NCBI RefSeq assembly: GCF_033568475.1
Contig: NW_027331831.1
Span: forward strand, 11,842,001-11,906,000
Source of the DNA: Henckelia pumila
Taxonomy: Eukaryota; Streptophyta; Magnoliopsida; Lamiales; Gesneriaceae
Reading direction: 5' to 3'
DNA: 64,000 bases
Shown: in pieces, positions 10,298 to 23,045 of the stretch
Layout of the letters: each line of letters starts with the position of its first letter
Position numbering within the stretch: the stretch's first letter is position 1
Translations under genes and position numbers: made by a program
The notes under the pieces: model-generated
Databases searched by the model: none
Told to the model about the DNA's origin: nothing
What the model saw: only the letters and a program-made list of their open reading frames with translations

Positions 10298-13200
10298 ATA
10301 AAGTTTTGGACTAAGATAGAAGTTGAGCGGGGTAGATTGAGTCGCATGCATTTATAGTATTGCATGAGTATGTTTTAATTGCTGTACAGAATTGTATGCG
10401 ACTATGATCGCTTGAGTGAACACTGCTTGCTTTACTGAGATGCGAATTCCATGCTTATATGCTAATATGTATGCATGATTAATTGAATTCATCAGAATAA
10501 GTGAATTCGTTGCAAGAATGTGTTATTTGAAAAGCATGAGAATTTGCAAGCATGTGTTTTATTCAGAAGAATGAGATTATATGTATGTTATACTGAAATT
10601 GTATTTTATAATCTCTGCCATATATATTGCTTCTGTTATTGAATAAGTCAGATTATATAGATAGCATGAGAACCTCAGACAGAACAGAACCACAGACAGA
10701 ACAGAACAGTGTTGAGGTACGTTTTTGAGCCGATCGATATGATGATTGCACTGAGGAGTATGTTAGTTGAACAACTCCAAAGCTATTAATCACCAACTCA
10801 GAAAGATACAGAATATTCTATATCTAGAAAGGGGTTGATTTGAAGAGCTGGATCAGTTGTTCAAGAGAAGAATATTCAGATGAACATAGAATCCACTTGA
10901 TTTATATTAACTCCAGGACTTAGCAAGAAATTGGTGAAGTTGTCAGAAGAAGTATTGAAATGTTTGGCAGGTAAGTAAACAGAATTGTTTCTTTCCGTAT
11001 ATGATAAAGAAGATAGAAAAACAGACTTTGCAGCATAGAAGCATAACAACTTTAATGAGTTGATTTTAAGCCAGTAATAGAATAACGAAATCACGAACCG
11101 GTAGTACGAGGCAGAGTTGAATTTTTATTCACGCCTCTGTAATTGTGAAAACCTATGATCATCACCTTCACTATAACTTTCATAGCAGTATAGCTATGAA
11201 GCAAGAGATAGTGACAATAGCAGCAAAGATCGATTCAGTCTAAACGCCAGCAGATGAAGAAATATAAGCATAGCTCCCCTAGCTGACATAGATCAAGAGA
11301 AAATTTGAATGACAGATCATGCCATAGGCAATAAGCAAGTACAGAAAATGAGGCTCAAGTTGCACCAGATAATGAGATTGCAGGTAAGTGAGTTAATTCT
11401 AGTTAACAACTTATATATTGATTGCATAGCATACATTTATAGATCAGTGATTTGTTATGCCACAATCCGTATCTGATGAGCCTTTATTTATCGTATTTGC
11501 TGAGATTTTGCCTTTGAGTAGATGGAACACATTTGCAAGATTAGTCATAGAAGATGAAATACAGAATTGAGAAAATAAGATTGAATGTGCTGATATCAGG
11601 CGTGAAGTATTAAGCTAGCATGCATTATAGATATTAATGCAATAACTGAGTACCAGTTAATAGCTGATTGAATCCGTACACTGATTAAGCAATAGTTAAG
11701 ATGTGAGTTTCAGAAATTAGATTTTTGTTATTCGGTACTGGGTATACCAAGAGGAAAACGTCGGAAGAATTTTAGTCGATGTACTAAATTAGTATAGAAC
11801 TAACTTGGAATTGACAGATATGTTAGTGGTTAGAATATACCGAAATATTCAGAAGACATATTCCGACTTTTCTACGAAATGAAAAGAGTTCTATAGAAAG
11901 TGATGTCTAGTATGAAAGTCTGATGACAACTCGTATAGAAGAGCATTACTTGAACTGAAGAACTCCAGAAACAGCTAGAAGATTGAGTAGAAAAGAGTTA
12001 TTTAGTACCGATATGATAAATAATTCTATGAAAATAATTTAAGTCGAAAAGATTATATTCGACTATTGTCAGCTGAGAATTAATAAATGAACTCATATCA
12101 ATAGAGAATTAAAAAAAATCAGTTACAATTGAGGTTTCTCTTCAATTTTGCTGAAGCTATTACATCATAGAAATCATGATTCTTGAATTTTTTGATATCG
12201 ATTCTGAGGTTGTGTTATTTGATCTCGATCTATTTTCATTGACTCTTATTCTTTTGCTAGAGTCTACTTTGCTTAACTCGCTGTCATTCAAAATATTTGA
12301 TTTTGTCTGACATTTTCTTGAGCAAGGTTCTTTGATTGAAATTTGAGAATTATTGATTATTTGATGTATCTATGTAGTGTATCTTGAAGTATTTGGCTCG
12401 TAATTGATAGAAACTCAGATTCAAAGTATCCACAATATTTATGGGTTGATTGCATAATTTGCTAGTACTTGGGAAATAGAAAGAAGAAAAGTAGATGAAT
12501 GCTTGATCGAGTGATTACAGATCTGTAAGTTTTATACGTGAGTTTCTAGACAGATACTCATACAATCAGAATTGTTGCAATCCAAGCTAATATTGATTGG
12601 TTTGGAAATATAAAAGCAACATGGATATGAGATCAAACAATGAAAATTAGATTGTGAATGCTAGATTCAGATATGAGATAAGACAACAGATCAGAACAAA
12701 TGAATTTTGCGGTAAATAATCGTTTGAGTATGCCAGATATTCTAGATATGGAATATCAGATTCTGAAAGAGGCATATGACAATAGATTGAATATCTATTC
12801 AGTTGTCTACATCTGTATGACTTACATGTAGTCATTACTTGGAAATTAGTATTGGTGAAAGAAATAAAAACAGATACGACAGAATTGACATTACCAATAC
12901 TAAAATTCCAGTAAAATAAGCAGAAAAGAAGAACTCAAGTGGTCTCTGTAACAGATTAGTTACATAAGAGTTGAAAGAAGATCAACTTTGTGAAAGACTT
13001 TAGTTCGAATCTACTCAAATCGTCATGATTTTGCGATTTAGATTGTAGTAGATTTCGACAGATTCACGAATATGTTGTATTAGACATGATACAAACATAC
13101 AGAGATACTTGTTACAAAGTTAGCAAGATGATCAGATTACAGGAATTATTGAAATATATTGTCGAGATAGAGACTTTAGATTTGTTTTCTAGATTGTGGC

Positions 13201-14063
13201 ACTGATTGTCAGATGTTCTGAGTGTTTGGTTGTATGAGATTTCATTATACCATCCTTTAATTAGTGGACTATCAGATGTGATTTTCCATATTTCCGAGGA
13301 TATGCTCAGAACTATAGTACTAGATTCGGTACTAATTGATTGATTATGTGCCATTTTATTACCATAATTCTTGTGACAGCTATCTGATAGATATAGAGAC
13401 AGTATTTTGCGTTTAGATGATAAGAAAAACAGAATTTTCTTTATATTGAAATGATATGTCAGAAGTATCAGCTATCAGACCAGATATGAGTCAAGAAAAG
13501 ATAGAGAATTTGAAAATTGGTTTGAACAGAATAAGAACAGAGCAGCATAGACAGAGTTAACAAATGAGTAATAGATATAGATTTTGCAGCCTGAACAAAA
13601 TGATCAGCAAAGAAGTTATTTCCCAAGCATCATTAGGTTCAGAAAGAGATTTCAGAAGCTATGAGTATTTGATCTAGCTTATTGATTAATACTCAATCTC
13701 GAATTGTCAGACAGATAACTTGTTATCCATATGCATTGGCTGAAGAATATCAGCTAGAATATGTATGTGCATTCAATTCAGAGAAAACCTAAGCAGATAA
13801 GATAGAAGTCGACTAACTTAAGCAGAGTTAAATCACCAGAAAGAGCAACTTAGATCTAAGTTGACTCAGTGATTATATGGTCAAGAGAATTGATATGATT
13901 GCAAAAACGATCAGAAAGAAGAATAAGATACTATAGAAGAGAAGATATCAGATTAGATATCTAAAGCTCAGAGAATTGAAGTACGTATTACTTCAGTCAG
14001 CTATACAGCTTACGAGAATCAGCAGTAAGATCGAATGCGATTTCGAGGACGAAATCATACCTT
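10298..14063 (+). mobile_element. Element G internal region, no coding capacity seen
   Basis: About 3.8 kb, AT-rich, with stops in all frames and no gag, protease, RT or integrase motif that I can recognise. The last 60 bases include TTCGAGGACGAAAT, which in related elements encodes the end of pol. Either a coding element decayed past recognition or, given its well-preserved LTRs, it was non-autonomous from the start and moved with proteins from relatives. Confidence 0.6.
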
Positions 14064-14076
14064 AGATGGGAGGAAT
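14064..14076 (+). other. Polypurine tract of element G
   Basis: AGATGGGAGGAAT immediately before the LTR start TGTAAGGCCCG at 14077. Confidence 0.8.
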
Positions 14077-16852
14077 TGTAAGGCCCGAAAATATTAAGTT
14101 CTTAATGACGGGATTTAAGAGTTAAATTCCGAATAAGAGTGAAAAGATGAATTTAAGAATTTATGGAAATTAGAGATTTCAATTTCGGGTAAAAAATATT
14201 TAATTTGAGGATTTTTCGGATTTTAAGATTTTAATATCCGAAATTATTAAATTAAAAGATTAAAAATATTTAAATTGATATTTATGGAATTTAAGATGTA
14301 AATTCCAAGATTATAAATATCAAGGATTTAATTTGAGGATGAAATCCGAGCAAGTGCCAATTTGCGAATATTGAGCAGTTCAAGGACTAAAATGCGATAA
14401 GGTCCGAAATGATTTAATTTTAATCCGAGAATATTTAATTTGAGAATATTTAGAGTTTAGAATTAAATTCTATTATTCTTAAAGTATTTAGGATTGAAAT
14501 TGAATTAAATCGCTTGCCCGGGGACTGATTTGCAATTAGGTCAAAGTTCAGGGACCAAAGTGAAATTTGCCTTGCAACTTGCCAGTAAAACGTGTAATAA
14601 GATGAAAAGTGATCAGATTCCCAGCCAAGAAACCGAGAGAGATGAGAGAAAGGGTTCCAAGCCATTTTCGATTCTTCAAGCTCCGATATCTTTCGATCCG
14701 CCCGGTAGAATTTCCGATTGAGCATATATTTGTGATCACAGCTCCGAGTACTTCGTTTTGACGTAATTTTTATGAATTTCTACCATGTTTGAATTTTATG
14801 ATGTTTTTAGAATTAAGATTTGATTGTATAGACGTGTTCTAGCATATACGACGATAGCATATCTAAGACGGATCGAGAAAAGATCGTCGTTTGAACATGA
14901 TTTCGATTTTTTAAAGAATTTTCGAAATTCTGAATTTTTAGGGCTAATGATTTCGAAATTTTGCTGCTGGAATTGGTGATGATATTTGATTGATATGATT
15001 GTATTATTGATGTTAATGCCTTTGGGATTTTCGAATTCGAACCGTTACGCCGTCGGTTTTGATTTTGACCGAACAATCAAGTCTTGTAGTTGTTTCAGAA
15101 TTTATGAGATTGTAGTGAAATGTGAGCTGATATTGAATTGAAAATCAATGCATTTCAGATTTGAATGCAAAAGATCGAATTCGAATCGACGAACTCGAGA
15201 AGTTAGCCTTTGAACCGAGAAAGACTGAAGAAGGTGTGAAGCTAGTTTGCCTTGATTGATTGTACTGATTTGAGCAGATTGTGATGGAAGTTCTTTGATG
15301 TTATTTGTCCAGAATTGGAGCTTCTCAGATTCAGAAGGAAAGGTATGAATAGACATTAATAAGATGGGCATAATAACTTGAGATTGTTTCTGATTATCGA
15401 GTTTCCTAAAATCACATACATGCATGTTTAAGATATGTTATTGTTTACGTTTACATAAATGGGATAGATTATTCAAGATAGATATCTTCTTGAATTCCCA
15501 GAATATTTATGTAAATGTTTACTTGTCTTCTTTGATTTATATTATGTTCTGTATTGAACATGTTTTACATATTCTATGTGATGCTTACAGATTTGTCGGT
15601 ATCCTTGAGTGATTATATGATCATATGATTATATGATTGATGTGTTCAAGATGTTGTTTTAGCTTATGTATGATTTAATGCATCCAGATTATGTTGCATT
15701 CATCTTGAACTCCAGCCTGAAGAGCACAGAGGGTTGAAAGGCCTAGAGTGCAGATGAAGTTTGGAGAACTGTAGTTGAGTGGAATGGAATGTAGATTTAC
15801 TTCCAGAGTCAGATGACTCATGACATGGAATATAGATTTATTTCCAGAGCTAGATGACTCACTATAGTTGCACCAAAGTCAGGGAAATTGAGATATTTAA
15901 CACCACCTCGAGTGGGAGAGTCGGTGGTTGGTTAAAGATTTTATTTCCCCGGGATCCCAGAGCTACGATTTATTGATATCAGATTTGATAGCCTATTCCT
16001 TGACACATGCATTTCATTTATGCATTAACCTAGAGATTTCTATGGTTTAGAATATGCGGTTATAAATGCTAGCATGTTATTTTATGACATTCAAGATTTG
16101 AATGAGTTTATATGCTTAAATGATGTATATGCATGTTATTCATATTGAGATTTATTCTCACCGGGGTTATCCGACTGTTGCTTTGTTTGTATGTGTGCAT
16201 TGCATTAGGTTGGGACATAATCAAGTCAGACTTGACTTGGATAGAACGAGATTGAAAGATTAGAAGTGGAGACTCGGGTTTTTAAGCAGATGACATGTAG
16301 TTTATAAATTTGGTAATTATGTTAGTACAACAAGCACCTTTGTATATGTTGTTGTTGAGTATTGATTTATACTTGAGATTTCATGTACTACAGATATGTA
16401 GATTGATGTTTAAATGCATGTAAATTATGTAAAATCATGTTGGATAGCTTATATGATAGATTATATCATTTTTCAGACTTGATAGCATTAAGAAGACTGA
16501 TTTTATGCGCAGGGCACGGACCCCGTGCATGCCATGTGCATAGGTCCAGATGGACACTGTCCCAAAAATGTTTTGAGAAAAGGAGGCACGGACCCCGTGT
16601 AAGCCTCCGTGTAAGGGTCCGTGTGTCCTCTGTTCCAAAACTCCTTTGAATTCAATTTCTGCATAGGCACAGACCCTTATCCAGAACAGGCACGGACCCC
16701 GTGCCCTGGTCCGTGCAAGGGTCCGGACCAGGGTCCGGGTATGTTAAAAAAAATAAATTTCAGTCTTTGATTTTATTCGTTTAAGTGTGATTCCTTTATG
16801 ATTAAATGTTAATTTGCCCCTTAAGATGAGATTAGCACCCGAGATCCCCACA
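14077..16852 (+). repeat. Element G 3' LTR, complete
   Basis: 2776 bp from TGTAAGGCCCG to ATCCCCACA, with TG...CA ends. The last 2277 bp repeat the truncated 5' LTR; the first 499 bp are present only here. Confidence 0.93.
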
Positions 16853-17062
16853 CCCGTGGAGTAGGCTCGGATCACCGGCCGAACCACGTAAATCATTGTG
16901 TCAATTGTTTTATGGTTGTGAGTGATTGTTGTGTTAGTGTTTATTGTGCATTCGTGAATTGGTTTCGTGTGTCTTGTGTTGGTTTAATGCTTGAGGTTGC
17001 ATCAGAGAGTTCTTGCGTGAGTAGTGATCAACTTATATCATATTTGTTTATAAATCCCAACA
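16853..17062 (+). repeat. Copia-A 5' LTR, right segment
   Basis: CCCGTGGAGTAGGCTCGG to AAATCCCAACA matches 61049-61258 of the 3' LTR. It resumes exactly where element G ends, which fixes the G insertion site. Confidence 0.93.
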
Positions 17063-17393
17063 TGTGGCGCTGTCTGTGGGAATCGAAATATATGTGTTCG
17101 AGTAGCTCGCGAGCTACTCGATAACACATATAAATATAAAATATAATATAAATATATATATAAATATAATGTATATAATATTTTATTTATTTATTTATTC
17201 ATATAATTTTTTATTTATATATAATTTTCGAGCTCGAGCTCGAGTAGCTTGAGATATAGACGAGCTCGAGCTCGAGTACGAAATTAACTACTCGATCGAG
17301 CTCGAGCTCGAGTAGTCAAATATTAGTCGAGCTCGAGCTCGAGTAGTATGCTACTCGACTCGGCTCGACTCGATTACACCCCTAGTGGGATCT
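17063..17393 (+). other. Copia-A leader with unusual primer site and palindromic insertion
   Basis: After the LTR comes TGTGGCGCTGTCTGTGGGAA, not the initiator-Met primer site of the other elements here; TGGCGCTGTCTGTGG (from 17065) is the candidate PBS. From about 17090 to 17383 a foreign-looking insert follows: a near-perfect 39-bp palindrome (17091-17129, perfect core 17099-17120), an AT-rich centre and four copies of GAGCTCGAGCTCGAGTA. It ends in GATTACACCCCTAG, reading CTAGGGGTGTAATC outward, which looks like a hAT-type terminus. No matching left terminus or clean TSD is visible. Confidence 0.6.
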
Positions 17394-18150
17394 ATGAAAT
17401 ATGATATTGATAAATTCACTAGTAAAAATTATTTCTCACTTTGGAGAATCAAGATGCGAGCGATCTTGGTGCAACAAGGGCTGGTTGAAGCTCTCAATAA
17501 GAAGGAAGACATATCCGTAGAAATTAAAGACAAGGATGAATTATTGGAAAAAGCCCACAATGCCATCATTTTATGTCTTGACAGACCTCTCCGAGAAGTG
17601 GCTCGAGAGGTATCTACAGCTTCTGTGTGGTCCAAGTTGGAGAGCTTGTATATGACCAAGTCACTTGCTAACCGATTATACATGAAGCAAATATTGTATT
17701 CATTCGTGATTCTAGATGAAAATAATCTGGAAGATCAAGTGGAGGAGTTTACAAAGATCATAGATGATCTTGAAAACATTGAAGTTATGCTTGAAGAAGA
17801 GGATAGAGCTTTGATTATGTTGAATGCACTCCCAAAATCCTACGAAAAATTTAGGGATGCATTGTTATATGGAAGGGAACAAACAATAACCCTGGAAGAG
17901 GTTATGTTAGCCATTCAGTCAAAGAAACTTCAGAAGAAAACGTAAAGTAAACTCTAATTCACACGGGGAGATCCTTAATGTAAGGGGAATAACTGATAAG
18001 AGAACATCCACTGGAAATAAGTTCAGGTCCATATCAAAGAGTCAAGGCCGATATCAGAATAAAAATGTGGGAATCATGAGATGTTATACATGCCACAAGC
18101 AAGGACATATAAGGAGAGACTTCCCAGAAAGAAAAAAAGAAAGCAATCAG
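17394..18150 (+). pseudogene. Copia-A gag, frameshifted
   Basis: The first ATG at 17394 opens a capsid-like gag (MKYDIDKF, ...YFSLWRIKMRA, ...ALPKSYEKFRD; UBN2/copia-gag type) that runs to a stop at 17943-17945. In another frame the nucleocapsid continues, with a zinc knuckle CYTCHKQGH near 18082 whose last cysteine is replaced by Phe (CX2CX4HX4F). The knuckle would bind the packaged RNA in a working element. At least one frameshift and the lost ligand mark it as defunct. Confidence 0.85.
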
Positions 18151-19417
18151 ATAAGCAAAATGATGATGGCTCAGCAGCTATAGCCTCTGATGGTTATGAA
18201 TCTGCAGTAGTTTTGACAGTAACTGATGGTGATATTGTATCTCAATGGATAATTGATTCTGGATGTTCCTTTCACATGTGCCCTATTAGATCTTGGTTTG
18301 AGAAGCTGGAGGAGTCAGAACAAGGTTCAGTGCTTTTAGGAAATAATAAGGCCTCTAAGATAAAAGGCTCTGGCTCTGTGAGAATCAAGATGCATGATGG
18401 GATTGATAGGGTACTAACCAATGTGAGGTTTGTGCCCGAATTGAAGATGAACTTAATGTCATTAGGTACTCTTGATTCTCAAGGATATTCATTCAAATCT
18501 GAGGTAGGACAACTAAAAGTATGCAAGAGATCTTTGGTTGTGATGAGGGCTGTCAAAAGGAATTTCGTATATGTGCTACAAATGGATACCATAGTTGGTG
18601 ACAATGCCAGTGTTCAAGAACAACTGAACAGGACAAAAATATTGCATCTACGGCTGGGGCATGTGAGTGAAAAGGGCTTTAAAAAGTTGGATAAACAAGG
18701 CTTGTAATGTGGAGATAAGATTAAATCACTTGAAGTGTGTGATAGCTGTGCTCTTGGGAAGGCCAAGAGGGTATCTTTCCAGCAGGGGAAGCATAATACT
18801 AAGCATCCCATGGACTATATATATTCTGACCTATGGGGCCCTTCTAAGACAGAAACACATGGTGGAGGAAAGTATTTTTTGTCTCTTATAGATGACTATT
18901 CAAGGAAAATATGGGTCTTTATAATGAAATCTAAAGATGAGGCATATGATAGAATCAAGGAATGACTACTAGCTAAAGATAATAAGACCGGCAGAATAGT
19001 TAAGCACCTAAGAACAGACAATGGGCTTGAATATCTTTGTAAAAAGTTTATTAAACTCTGTAAAAAGATGAGTATCACAAGGCATCGAACAATAACTTTT
19101 ACTCCCCATCAGAATGGTCTAGCAGAAAGGATGAATAGGACATTGCTAGAGAGGGTCAGGTGTATGTTGATCAATGCATCTCTTCCAAAGATATTCTGGG
19201 GTGAAGCTCTTGTTACTGCTTGCTACCTTATCAACATGTGTCCCTCAGTGCAATTGACTTTAAAACTCCCATAGAGAAATGTAGTGGGACACCTGCAGAT
19301 TACTCTACATTAAGGGTGTTTGGGTGCTTGACATATGCACATTTAAAACAAGGCAAACTGGATGCAAGAGCAGTAAGGTGTGTTTTTATTGGATATCAAG
19401 ATGGAGTAAAGGGCTAA
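18151..19417 (+). pseudogene. Copia-A protease and integrase, broken
   Basis: In one open stretch to 18707: aspartic protease core WIIDSGCSFHM and the pre-integrase motif LRLGHVSEKG. A stop at 18705-18707 is followed by the rest of the integrase zinc domain (CDSCALGKAK), the core with YSDLWGP and DDYSRKIW, another stop near 18963, then LRTDNGLEY and QNGLAERMNRTLLER, which carry the second and third acidic catalytic residues. The frame then ends at about 19417 with VFIGYQDGVKG. The order protease-integrase-RT is diagnostic of Ty1/copia. Confidence 0.88.
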
Positions 19418-20672
19418 AAAGTATGGAATCTGGAATCAAATTGCCCCAAATGTTTCAACACAAGAGATGTCAAGTTTGATGAGTCAAAGATGGGCTATGG
19501 TATGAAGACAAGTGATAAAGACCAAGAAAATAAAATAAGTAGAGATTATATGTTTGAGGTGGAGCTGTCAACTGATAATGATGATTCATCAAGTACAGTA
19601 GATAAGGAACTAACTGAGAGTGATCCAAGAGACCTAAAATCCTACAAACTTGCCAGGGACAGACTTAGGAGGATAATCAAACCTCCCCTAAGATTTGGTG
19701 AAGCTGATTTAGCTTGGTATGCATTAGTTGTAGCTGAAGAATTAGAATGTATAGAACTATCTTCATATGCTGAGGCAATAACATATAAACAAAGTTTAAA
19801 ATAAAAAGAGGAATTGGATGAAGAAATGAATTCACTCATGAGAAATGACACCTGGAAATTGGTTGATAGACCTAGGACAAAAAAATCTTGGGGTGTAAGT
19901 AGATATACAAACTAAAGGAAGCAAACTCTGGACAAGAAAAGGTGGAAGTACAAGTCCAGGCTAGTTGCAAAAGGTTTTTCACAGGTGGAGGGAGTAGACT
20001 TCAATGAGATCTTCTCACCCATGGTTAAACTGTTCAATAAGAATAATTCTTGCTTTGGTAACTCAGCTAGATCTTGAGCTTGAACAACTTGATGTAAAAA
20101 TAGTATTTCTTCATGGAGATCTTGAGGAGATATTGTATATGGATCAACCAAAAGGCTATGAAATTCAGCAGGGTCAGAAGAAGGTTTGTCTATTGAAGAA
20201 ATCTCTTTATGGACTTAAACAAAGTCCAAGACAATGGAATAAGAGATTTGATACGTTCATGGTTAGCACAGGATATGTAAGAAGTCAGTTTGATAGCTGT
20301 ATATATTTGAAGTACACAGGTGATAAGGTTCTGATCTATCTACTTATATATGTAGATGACATTCTAATATCCAGCAAAAACATGAATATGATTTTAAACT
20401 TGAAACAACAGCTAAGCTCAGAATTTGATATGAAAGATTTAGGATGTGCAAAGAGGATTCTTGGAATGGGCATAAACAGAGATAGGTCGAGACATTCAAT
20501 GCACCTAAATCAACATAATTATCTAAAGAAGGTGTTACTCAAATATCAAATGGATGAAGCTAAGAAGGTTCAAACTCCACTTGGACAACATCTAAAGTTT
20601 TACTCAAGTCAGTCTCCAAGAAGTGAAAGTGAGAGAGAAGAAATGGATGTCATACCTTATGCCAGTGGAGTT
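19418..20672 (+). pseudogene. Copia-A integrase tail and reverse transcriptase, interrupted by element C
   Basis: Fragments in several frames: acidic linker, RLVAKGFSQVEGVDF, then from about 20050 LDVKIVFLHGDLEE, KKSLYGLKQSPRQWN and the catalytic YVDDIL. The open stretch stops at VIPYASGV exactly where the LTR of element C begins (20673); the next residues of this conserved motif resume at about 59980. Stops near 19418, 19802 and around 19911 show decay before or after the split. Confidence 0.88.
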
Positions 20673-20767
20673 TGAAACGGCCATAACCTCTACTATAGTT
20701 AAAAACTAAGTAAAAATGCGGATTTTCAGCAATAAATTTTGGTATGACCTGTTTAAAAGTTTAAAAT

Positions 20768-22174
20768 TGTAGTGACTTGTACCAAAAATGAGTATTTAAC
20801 TTGGTAATCATGATTAAAATGGATAAAACTTGGTTAAAGGATTTCCAAATGGGTATATAGAGTTCTTAAATGGATTCAAAATGCTCGAAAATAGCCGCGA
20901 GGGTCCCCAAGCTATCGGGCAGATCGGAAGCTATGTTGCGTTCGGAAGCAACAAAGATCGGAAGCTCCAATCGTGGGTTCGGAAGCTCCGAACAGCACCC
21001 GAGGTTAGATGTCATGGATGATGTCATGGTGCGATCGGAAGTTCCGATCGACTTTAGGCAGACAACTTCTAGAATAAAGGACACATGGTTGGTGGAAAGA
21101 GATCAGAAGCATGGATCGAAAGCTCCGATCGTGCAATCGGATGTTTTGATCGTTGTCTATTTATAGGGGGCCGAGAGCTCACATTCTCCTCGCCAATTCA
21201 CTTTTCCTATCTCTGTTCTAGCTAGTCTTTTAAGCTTTTAGGGGATTCTAGGCGTCCTATTGATGGGTCGGGAATAGTAGAGCGCTACGAAGGTAGTAGC
21301 GGAGCTATGCCCAAGTTTTGGGGCTATCGACATCAATGGACTGATGAAGGACGCAAGTATAACTTTGGACTCATAAAAATATTAGGGAGTATGTAATATC
21401 TTAGTTAAAGCTTTTAGAGCATGTTAGATGATGCATGAGTATTTTGCATTGTAGTGTTGGACTGTAGATGCGGGGACATCTAGGATTATATTGTTGAGAT
21501 ACGTAAGTACTGACCGAGATAGCCGTCATGATATATAAACTTATCTGTTGCATTTTTATGTGCTTTGTATATACCATGTTTTACTACTCTAACACATGCA
21601 TGATTTATGTTAGACTACATCTCGTGAGAGGTGGGTCAGGTGGGGAGACTCAGCCCTGTATGGTTTTGTCTATCACCGGGAGGCTCCGAGACGACGGAGA
21701 CTGATGCTACGGTGATAGGAGAGTATACGAGTACCCCGCGGAGTCATTCTCCAGCACGGTACTTTATATTGTTGGCGCCCCTGAGTAGACTGATTTTACC
21801 GAGTTTTAAATTCATCTGCATGCATCATATTTGTTTATATATTATTGCTTTTGTATTGAGCGTCGCTCACGTCCAGTATTTTTTTGTGTGTTTGGACACC
21901 CCATTCTACGGGGCAGAGGCAAGTGCAGGTGCAAGTAGTGCGCCCAGAGACTAGGAGTAGTCGGAGACTAGAGAGACAACGAGGTTAGTTGTTAGATTTT
22001 ATTATTAAGATTCCAATTGAAGGAGTTGTATTAATTGAATTTATTTAACCGATTGTATTCTGTCGGTCAAAATTTAATTTAGTTTTTGCAGTTAAATCTC
22101 TGATTTTTGTTAATTTCATGCTTAATTAAGATCTAAACTCTGATTAGTCATGGATCCGGGTATGGGTCACTACA
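20768..22174 (+). mobile_element. S1: solo LTR of an unidentified LTR retrotransposon
   Basis: 1407 bp with perfect 9-bp termini TGTAGTGAC/GTCACTACA and a perfect 5-bp TSD AAAAT (20763-20767, 22175-22179). The other LTR of element C has the uninterrupted target. No internal region or second LTR is present, so it is most likely the product of LTR-LTR recombination. CTATTTATAGGG near 21156 is a plausible TATA box for plus-strand transcription. GATCGGAAGCTCCGATC-like palindromic motifs recur between 20918 and 21135. Confidence 0.93.
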
Positions 22175-22776
22175 AAAATCCTCCAACAACAACACTGTAA
22201 CAAAACCACAAAACAAAACTAACTATCAAAAGAACGCACCAAGACATGAACATAATCTACTAACAATTTAAAGTTAAATGAAATCATAAGTGCAACGGTT
22301 AAATTATTGAAATGTCATAAAAATATTCTCAAAGAAAAACACATCATGCACTAAACTCGGAAAGGAAATAACAAACTGTTTGCAAACTTATTGTAAATAA
22401 CTAAGTGCGGAATGGAAGGCAAGGTCAATGATTCTTGTGCCCTGCCTTCTACTACGGACTCAGTAATCCTGCCGGACCTCAACATCAACCTGCTCATCTG
22501 CACCATATAAGCGTAGTAAGTCTAAATACTCAACATGTAAAATCTTTGATAACAAATACTACTAAATACATGCACACACTTTAACATAGTTCTAATAAGC
22601 TTCTTTAAAACTTTACCCCAAAAATGCTTTGATTAAAGGAAATAAGACTTGGACTTTAAAGAGATTGCATACATTGGACTCACTCAACTTTAACTTAATC
22701 CTGGATCATGTTTTTGTGAATTTAGATACTCTATTGTGACTCCTCGTTCGATTGATCAATCTATAGCTATAGTACT

Positions 22777-23045
22777 ATGCCGGTAAGGAAACTAAGATTT
22801 CTTCCGGATCCACATTGCCCATTGATGGAAAAGAAATTGAGATTTCTCCCAACTCCGCAATACCCCTTTTTGGCAAGAAAATCGAGATTTCTCCCAACTC
22901 CGCAATACTCCTCTTTGGCAAGGAAAATCGAGATTTCTCCCAACTCCATATTGCTCCTCGTTTGATAAGGAAATCGAGATGTCTCCCGACTCCACCCACA
23001 ATACCCCTCGTTTGGCAAGTAAACCGAGACATATCCCAGCTTAAC
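22777..23045. repeat. 45-bp minisatellite inside the element C LTR
   Basis: Five to six tandem units of about 45 bp containing GARATTTCTCCCAACTCC, GCAATACYCC and TTTGGCAAG. The other LTR has the corresponding array at about 56370-56645 with a different arrangement. Open frames on both strands here result from the stop-free unit. Confidence 0.88.

Larger units (their letters stand above)
8001..16852 (+). mobile_element. Element G: non-coding gypsy-like (LARD-like) LTR element
   Basis: Two direct copies of one LTR (8001-10280 and 14577-16852) flank a 3.8-kb core with a tRNA-Met-type primer site right after the first LTR and a polypurine tract right before the second. The core carries no recognisable gag or pol. 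At its 3' end the stretch TTCGAGGACGAAAT, typical of the pol end/PPT region of Tekay/Del chromoviruses, suggests descent from that lineage. The first 499 bp of the 5' LTR were deleted, so the left TSD is gone; CCCGT (16853-16857) would be the right copy. Large LTRs with a long non-coding core fit the LARD class. Confidence 0.85.
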
